Assembly (NCBI GenBank): GCA_910588635.1
Contig: CAJUPW010000010.1
Span: forward strand, 1 to 64,000
DNA from: an uncultured Oscillospiraceae bacterium
Lineage (GTDB): Bacteria; Bacillota; Clostridia; Oscillospirales; Oscillospiraceae
Length of the DNA: 64,000 nucleotides
Direction: 5' to 3'
In this document: one piece after another, positions 59,797-64,000 of the stretch
Position numbering within the stretch: position 1 is the stretch's first letter
Layout: every line of letters begins with the position of its first letter
Notes under the pieces: generated by a model
What the model was told of the DNA's origin: nothing
The model's input: the letters and a program-made list of their open reading frames with translations, nothing else
The model's database searches: none
Program-made: the position numbers and the translations under genes

Positions 59797-61317
59797 TCAT
59801 CCAAAGAACACGAAAGCTCCAGGGCCAAGGGGCAGATTCAGGAACATCCAGGCGATGAGCATGACAATCCAGGCAACCAGAAAGGCCAGGGAGTAGGGAA
59901 GCATCATGGAGATAATCGTACCCATGCCGGCCTTTTTATCGTATTTGGATGCCATGCCAATAATCATGGGCAAATATGGATAGATGGGGGTGATGGGGTT
60001 GGTGCAGGAGTCGCCGATGCGGTAGACCACCTGGGCAAATTCGGGGGAATAACCCAGATACATAAACATGGGCACAAAAATGGGAGCGAAAATATACCAT
60101 TTGGCGGTGCCGCTGGTCATAAAGAAGTTTACCAAGGTGGTAATCAGAAGAATGCACAGAATCATGGGAATGCCGGTAAAGCCGATGCTCTTCAGGAAGT
60201 TGGCGGAGGAGACGGCAATAATCATACCCAGATTAGTGAAGTTAAAAATGGCAATAAACTGAGCAATGACAAAGACCAGCACGATATAGCCGGTGAGGGA
60301 GGTGAGGGATTCGGCCATTACTTTGGGCACGTCGTTGGCAGTCTTAAAGGTGCCCACCGTGAAACCGTAGACAATGCCCACCAGGATGAAGTAGATGATG
60401 AGGAAGGGAACCAGGCCAGTCATGAAGGGGCCAGACAGTACAGATCCGTCATCCCCGCGGAGGAAACCGTTGCCGGGGATCAGACCCACCAAAATTATGG
60501 CGATAAACACCAGGGAGAAGATACCGGCATTGCGCAGACCCTTGCGCTCTAATTCGGTGGCATCCCGCTCGGTAGCCTTTTCGTCACCCTGATAAGCCCC
60601 CAAGCGGGGAACGATAATCTTATCGTTGACAAACACACCCACCACGGTGAGCACAAAGCAGGAGACAATCATAAAGTACCAGTTATTGGCGGGGGTAGTG
60701 GTGTAAGCGGGGTCGACCATGTGGGCGGCCTCCTGGGTAACGCCGTAAAGCAGACCGTCTGTGGCGGTGATCATCACGTTGGCGGTAAAGCCGGCGTTGG
60801 TGGCGGCGTATCCGGCAATCAATCCAGCCAGAGGGTGCTTACCGGCAGCCTGAAAGGCTGCTGCGGCCAAGGGCGGAATAAAGATGATCGAAGCCTCGGA
60901 GGCAATGGAACCGTTGATACCCAAAAACAACACAGTGGCGGTCAGCGCCCACAGGGGGACGCCCAGAATTGCCCGACGCAAGGCAGTGGTCAGCAGGCCG
61001 CTGTTCTCGGCCACGCCGATGGCCATCTGCATGACCAGCACAATGCCTAGAGCGGCGAAACTGGAAAAATTGCTGACCAGAGTGGAACTGATCCACACCA
61101 GGCCCTCCCGGCTGAGCAGACTCTTAACGCCGACCAGCTCGTTGGTGGTGGGATTTGTTACCTGTACTCCCATAATAGACAGCAAGGTGGAGATAACAAT
61201 CAGTGCGGCAGTGATGTAAAGGAACAAGATAAACGGGTGAGGCAGCGCATTTCCCACACGCTCAATGAAGCCTAGGATTCCACCAGACTTAGAAGCTGGA
61301 TTTTTTTGTTTTTCCAT
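59797..61317 (-). CDS. abgT: AbgT-family transporter (p-aminobenzoyl-glutamate type)
   Basis: 506 residues from ATG 61317 (MEKQKNPASKSGGILGF), with AGGAAAGG 6 bases upstream; ATG 61323 is close. About 11 helices; MVDPAYTTTPANNWYFMIVS, GFTANVMITATDGLLYG and ILLITTLVNFFMTSGTAKWY are AbgT signatures. The family moves p-aminobenzoyl-glutamate or antimetabolites. With two hydrolases downstream, uptake of an amide-linked substrate is favoured. It has a strong promoter and a palindromic operator. Confidence 0.92.
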   Translation of the reverse strand: MEKQKNPASKSGGILGFIERVGNALPHPFILFLYITAALIVISTLLSIMGVQVTNPTTNELVGVKSLLSREGLVWISSTLVSNFSSFAALGIVLVMQMAIGVAENSGLLTTALRRAILGVPLWALTATVLFLGINGSIASEASIIFIPPLAAAAFQAAGKHPLAGLIAGYAATNAGFTANVMITATDGLLYGVTQEAAHMVDPAYTTTPANNWYFMIVSCFVLTVVGVFVNDKIIVPRLGAYQGDEKATERDATELERKGLRNAGIFSLVFIAIILVGLIPGNGFLRGDDGSVLSGPFMTGLVPFLIIYFILVGIVYGFTVGTFKTANDVPKVMAESLTSLTGYIVLVFVIAQFIAIFNFTNLGMIIAVSSANFLKSIGFTGIPMILCILLITTLVNFFMTSGTAKWYIFAPIFVPMFMYLGYSPEFAQVVYRIGDSCTNPITPIYPYLPMIIGMASKYDKKAGMGTIISMMLPYSLAFLVAWIVMLIAWMFLNLPLGPGAFVFFG

Positions 61318-61408
61318 AGTCATCCTTTCCTTTCTTTCCCCATTGGCAGACACAGAAGAACTTCCATGCTTTTTTACGGGGTTGTGTTTGCTGTAAACAT
61401 CTCTCCTC

Positions 61409-61434
61409 CAAAATATGACCGCAGTCATATTTTG
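61409..61434. promoter_or_regulatory. 26-bp palindromic operator of the abgT operon
   Basis: CAAAATATGAC, four bases CGCA, then GTCATATTTTG: a perfect 11+4+11 palindrome placed on the transcription start, just downstream of the -10. It is a typical TetR-type operator; the adjacent TetR gene is the likely owner. Confidence 0.8.
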
Positions 61435-61442
61435 ATGATTTA

Positions 61443-61471
61443 ATTATATAGAGTGATAAAGATTTTGTCAA
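61443..61471 (-). promoter_or_regulatory. Promoter of the abgT operon
   Basis: Minus strand TTGACA (61471-61466), a 17-base spacer and TATAAT (61448-61443): both boxes are perfect. Confidence 0.88.
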
Positions 61472-61559
61472 ACTATTTTTTTGTAAGTGCCTATTTTTTG
61501 AGATTTAACCAAATCAGCCAGCAGTATTTTGTGCAGAAAGCGCAAAAAAGATAATAAAA

Positions 61560-61588
61560 CAGCTCCCTCCCCAATGCGGGAGAGAGCT
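61560..61588 (-). terminator. Terminator of the TetR gene
   Basis: CAGCTC-C-CTCCC pairs with GGGAG-A-GAGCTG around CAATGC, followed on the minus strand by TTTTATTAT. Confidence 0.75.
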
Positions 61589-61605
61589 GCGTGACAGGGC
61601 CAGAG

Positions 61606-62202
61606 TCAGTGAGGCCATTCTAAGCCACAGAAGAAGGCGTGTACAAACTGGACGCACTCATCGCATAAATCAAAGCGCCCTTCCTGAATGCACCATTCAT
61701 AAAAAGTGCCGCGGATACACCGGATCAGCCATGCACCCATTTTATTAATATCAAAGTCAGTACGGTAGATGCCAGATTGCTGTCCCTCTACCAGCAGCTC
61801 ATGGATAATGCGGTATAAGGCGCGGTTGCTGTTCAACGCATCCTGTTCAGACCGGCCAGGAAGGAGCTGCTCCATGTACAGGGCCCGAAGCAGATCCACG
61901 CCGATGGATTCCTTGGTAAATTGGCAGGAGCTGCGTACGATCAATTCCAGCCGCTCTGAGGCCGGTGTGTTGGGTTCCATCTGAGCTGCCACGGTGCTGT
62001 AATAGTCATCGTACTCCTGGAGCATTTGGGTGATAATGGCAGCCTTGGACTCAAAATAGATATAAAAGGTTCCCTTTGCCATTCCCGCTTTTTTTACAAT
62101 CTCATCTACTGATACCTTATCGTAACCCTTTTCTTGAAACAACTCAATAGCACATTCATATAAAAGACGTTTGGTTTTCCCACCTTTTGTCAGCTTTTCC
62201 AA
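61606..62202 (-). CDS. TetR/AcrR-family regulator, likely repressor of the abgT operon
   Basis: 198 residues if started at TTG 62202, chosen because GAGGTG lies 6 bases upstream. The frame is open further upstream to 62304 but without a ribosome site. Helix-turn-helix: VSVDEIVKKAGMAKGTFYIY. The helical C-terminus has ELLVEGQQSGIYRTDFDINK. It lies directly upstream of the abgT promoter, with its own terminator. Confidence 0.85.
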   Translation of the reverse strand: MEKLTKGGKTKRLLYECAIELFQEKGYDKVSVDEIVKKAGMAKGTFYIYFESKAAIITQMLQEYDDYYSTVAAQMEPNTPASERLELIVRSSCQFTKESIGVDLLRALYMEQLLPGRSEQDALNSNRALYRIIHELLVEGQQSGIYRTDFDINKMGAWLIRCIRGTFYEWCIQEGRFDLCDECVQFVHAFFCGLEWPH

Positions 62203-62304
62203 TTTGTGCACCTCGTTTTTTGATATAGCGGCAGTAGAACATGTCAGCGGTCCAAATGCTTGCAAAGTTGAATCGGACATGGGAACCGTTAAGTCTGGAG
62301 ACAA

Positions 62305-62588
62305 CGTCTCATATCTCCTGACAGTATATCAGATTGAAGGAGGCTGCGCAAGTGCCCTTATGGCACAATTTCGTGTCACTGCTGAACGAAAACATTTAGA
62401 GTCTGTATTCACACTCCGTAAATACAGACTCTAAATATTAACAGAACTCCATCCTGTTTCTAACATAGTTCTAACGGAATGGCAGAAAACGAGACTTCAA
62501 CAGCCCCAACCGCTTTCAGATGTTAATGGAAGATATCTTTTTAAGCGCAGCAGAATTAGGCCGATTCATAGAGAAAGTCTATTGATAG
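62305..62588. other. Non-coding stretch with one long hairpin
   Basis: No supported gene. A perfect 16-bp hairpin (62394-62409 with 62421-62436, arms around AGAGTCTGTATT) is the only clear structure. No T-run follows. Confidence 0.5.
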
Positions 62589-62735
62589 GTCACTGAGGGC
62601 ATCGACCAGATATCCTCGGTGGTGCAGACCAACAGCGCTACCGCTCAGGAGAGCGCCGCTGCCAGTGAGGAGCTGTCAGCTGAGGCGAGCGGCTTGAAAC
62701 AGTTGGTGGACGGGTTTGCTTTGGCATCCGATTAA
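62589..62735 (+). pseudogene. C-terminal fragment of a methyl-accepting chemotaxis protein
   Basis: 49 codons read VTEGIDQISSVVQTNSATAQ, then ESAAASEELSAEASGLKQLV and a stop. This is the end of the MCP signalling domain. Upstream the frame is broken by stops, and no start or ribosome site exists. Confidence 0.85.
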
Positions 62736-62795
62736 CCGGCCTCAGCTTTTATCGGTACGAAACCAAAATGTTTGGCGCTCCAATTCACAAAAAGC

Positions 62796-62820
62796 GCGCC
62801 CACCCCGTTGGGGTGGGCGC
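62796..62820 (-). terminator. Terminator of hbd
   Basis: GCGCCCACCCC (62796-62806) pairs with GGGGTGGGCGC (62810-62820); the minus strand continues with CTTTTTGTG. Confidence 0.88.
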
Positions 62821-62835
62821 ACAGCATTTTTCCAC

Positions 62836-63672
62836 TTACTTGCTGTAGTCGTAGAAGCCCTTGCCGGTCTTGCGGCCCAGCAGGCCTCCCCTGACCATCT
62901 TGCGGATGAGCAAGGAGCAGCGGTACTTGGAATCGCCGGTCTCCTTGTACAGGGTATCCATAATGGCCTGACACACGTCCAGACCCACCAGATCGCCCAG
63001 AGCCAGGGGACCCATGGGGTGGTTGGCACCCAGCTTCATAGCGGTGTCGATGCCCTCGGCGGAGGCCACGCCGGTGTACAGCAGGTCGGCCGCCTCGTTA
63101 ATCATGGGAATGAGAATCTTGTTCACCACAAAACCGGGGGCCTCGGCCACCTCGACGGGCTCCTTGCCGATCTCCTTGGACAGGTTGAAGATAAAGTCGA
63201 AGGTCTCCTGGTCGGTGTTGGCGCCCCGGATGACCTCAACCAGCTTCATGTTGGGCACGGGGTTGAAGAAGTGCATGCCGATGACGGGGTGCTTCAGGCC
63301 CAGGGCCATCTCGGTGATGGACAGAGAGGAGGTGTTGGAGGCGAAGATAGTGCCCTCCTTGCACATGGCGTCCAGCTCATTCAGCAGCTCCTTCTTGGTG
63401 GCCATGTCCTCCTTCACGCACTCGATAATCAGGTCGGCATCGGCGGCGGCGGACTTCTCCTCCACCAGCACGTTTGCCATCAGGGCGTCCTTGGCGGCCT
63501 GGTCCATCTTGCCCTTGTCCACCCGCTTCTGGAGGGACTTGTCCAGGTTGTCCTTGTGCCGCTGGGCTGAGGCCACGCTGCTGGCGTACATCAGGGCGGT
63601 GTGCCCCTTGGCCGCGAATACCTGGGCAATGCCGCTGCCCATGGTGCCGGCGCCGAAGATTGCTACTTTCAT
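62836..63672 (-). CDS. hbd: 3-hydroxybutyryl-CoA dehydrogenase
   Basis: 278 residues from ATG 63672, after TTAGGAGGAAAAC. The Rossmann start is MKVAIFGAGTMGSGIAQVFA, followed by EKSAAADADLIIECVKEDMA, IFASNTSSLSITEMA, HFFNPVPNMKLVEVIRG and ANHPMGPLALGDLVGLD. It interconverts acetoacetyl-CoA and 3-hydroxybutyryl-CoA. Crotonyl-CoA from glutaconyl-CoA decarboxylation enters the same C4 pathway, so it may work with the gene cluster at the left end. It is single here, without crt, thl or bcd nearby. Confidence 0.95.
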   Translation of the reverse strand: MKVAIFGAGTMGSGIAQVFAAKGHTALMYASSVASAQRHKDNLDKSLQKRVDKGKMDQAAKDALMANVLVEEKSAAADADLIIECVKEDMATKKELLNELDAMCKEGTIFASNTSSLSITEMALGLKHPVIGMHFFNPVPNMKLVEVIRGANTDQETFDFIFNLSKEIGKEPVEVAEAPGFVVNKILIPMINEAADLLYTGVASAEGIDTAMKLGANHPMGPLALGDLVGLDVCQAIMDTLYKETGDSKYRCSLLIRKMVRGGLLGRKTGKGFYDYSK

Positions 63673-63760
63673 AACTGTTTTCCTCCTAATATTATTTAGT
63701 ATTGCCGGACCGCTCCGGCGGGGAATGGCCGGAAGGTCCGGCCCCGCTCTCTTGTCTACC

Positions 63761-63789
63761 AGTATAACCGTTTTCTTCCAGGAACGCAA
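63761..63789 (-). promoter_or_regulatory. Promoter of hbd
   Basis: Minus strand TTGCGT (63789-63784), a 17-base spacer and TATACT (63766-63761). Confidence 0.6.
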
Positions 63790-63853
63790 GAGGAAAATCG
63801 GTTCTCTTTTTGGGACTGGAATCAAAAAGTACGTTAAATATTTGCTTAAGCCA

Positions 63854-63888
63854 TTGACAACATCATATGTTGTGGTGTATGTTATAAT
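63854..63888 (+). promoter_or_regulatory. Promoter and palindrome before the last gene
   Basis: An extended -10 TGTTATAAT (TATAAT 63883-63888). TTGACA (63854-63859) lies 23 bases upstream, too far for a normal pair. ACAACAT (63857-63863) and ATGTTGT (63867-63873) make a 7-bp palindrome over that box, possibly an operator. Confidence 0.5.
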
Positions 63889-63936
63889 ATGTATACTGCA
63901 TTAAGTTGATTTTTAATAATTAAGAAAGGAAATAGT

Positions 63937-64000
63937 ATGAAAAATTTTAAAAAAGTATTATCTGCTGTTTTGGCGTTGTCATTGCTAACTGGTGTTGCAA
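63937..64000 (+). CDS. Exported protein, N-terminal fragment (runs off right edge)
   Basis: Only 21 residues are inside the window: MKNFKKVLSAVLALSLLTGV and one more, a standard signal peptide. AAAGGA lies 6 bases upstream. The DNA here is AT-rich. The product cannot be identified. Confidence 0.7.
   Translation, partial: MKNFKKVLSAVLALSLLTGVA

Noticed and set aside
59779..60552. Plus-strand 257-codon frame
   Set aside because: Antisense to abgT; Gly/His/Asn-rich composition without motifs.
1..64000. CRISPR array
   Set aside because: No set of regularly spaced identical repeats was seen; the repeated hairpins found are REP-like and too few.

Overview
This window looks like a chromosomal segment of an anaerobic, probably spore-forming Bacillota of the Oscillospiraceae/Clostridiales type. 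The genus is inference only. The reasons are a complete hydroxyglutarate pathway of glutamate fermentation, Gram-positive Shine-Dalgarno sites (AGGAGG type) before almost every gene, a BofA-family sporulation protein beside a DUF2508 protein, SLH-domain surface proteins, and many clostridial families. Most of the DNA is GC-rich. Two stretches (about 10.3-17.1 kb and 51-55.5 kb) are visibly AT-richer and carry mobile-element debris.

Layout. 1-8.6 kb, minus strand: glutamate-fermentation cluster gctA-gctB-gcdA-hgdC-(DUF6440)-hgdA-hgdB. It is followed by an internal promoter and gcdC, then a membrane subunit with a second biotin-carrier domain that runs off the left edge. An AraC regulator is divergent from it. 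9.7-12.5 kb: tRNA-Ala(CGC), a candidate small RNA, small genes of mobile-element type, and wrecked IS5 and serine-recombinase genes. 12.7-17.1 kb: an AT-rich cassette of two convergent genes bounded by a perfect 31-bp inverted repeat. One gene encodes a membrane-anchored ATP-grasp/radical-SAM fusion, the other a pentapeptide-repeat membrane protein. I consider this the best candidate for an undescribed system. 17.3-21.7 kb: tocopherol-cyclase-like protein, ArsC/Spx-like protein with an Rrf2 regulator, and a hybrid histidine kinase. 21.8-27.1 kb: a second type IIA topoisomerase whose two subunit genes are separated by a RAYT transposase carrying its own REP hairpins. 27.1-37.1 kb: YitT and LUD-domain proteins, a transglutaminase-like lipoprotein, SLH proteins, BofA, purA, an S41 protease and two G3E metal GTPases.

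37.5-51.1 kb: a small LMW-phosphatase pair, then a LysR gene followed by a ten-gene catabolic and uptake operon (C45 hydrolase, cysteine-desulfidase-like enzyme, creatinase-like M24 hydrolase, five-gene peptide-type ABC transporter, MtaA/UroD-like protein, AbrB-type transporter). A clear LysR-type T-N11-A palindrome lies in front of it. The substrate is unknown. 51.3-55.6 kb: a frameshifted BRO-type gene, a 3'-deleted IS21 element that cut into a membrane-protein gene, and a TetR regulator. 55.7-62.2 kb, minus strand: an AbgT transporter-amidohydrolase-M32 carboxypeptidase-Gate protein operon, with a TetR gene and a 26-bp palindromic operator at the transporter promoter. 62.6-64 kb: a chemotaxis-receptor remnant, hbd (3-hydroxybutyryl-CoA dehydrogenase, which connects to crotonyl-CoA made by the glutamate pathway), and the start of an exported protein.

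All gene assignments rest on reading motifs by eye and on recalled family features. No database search was run.
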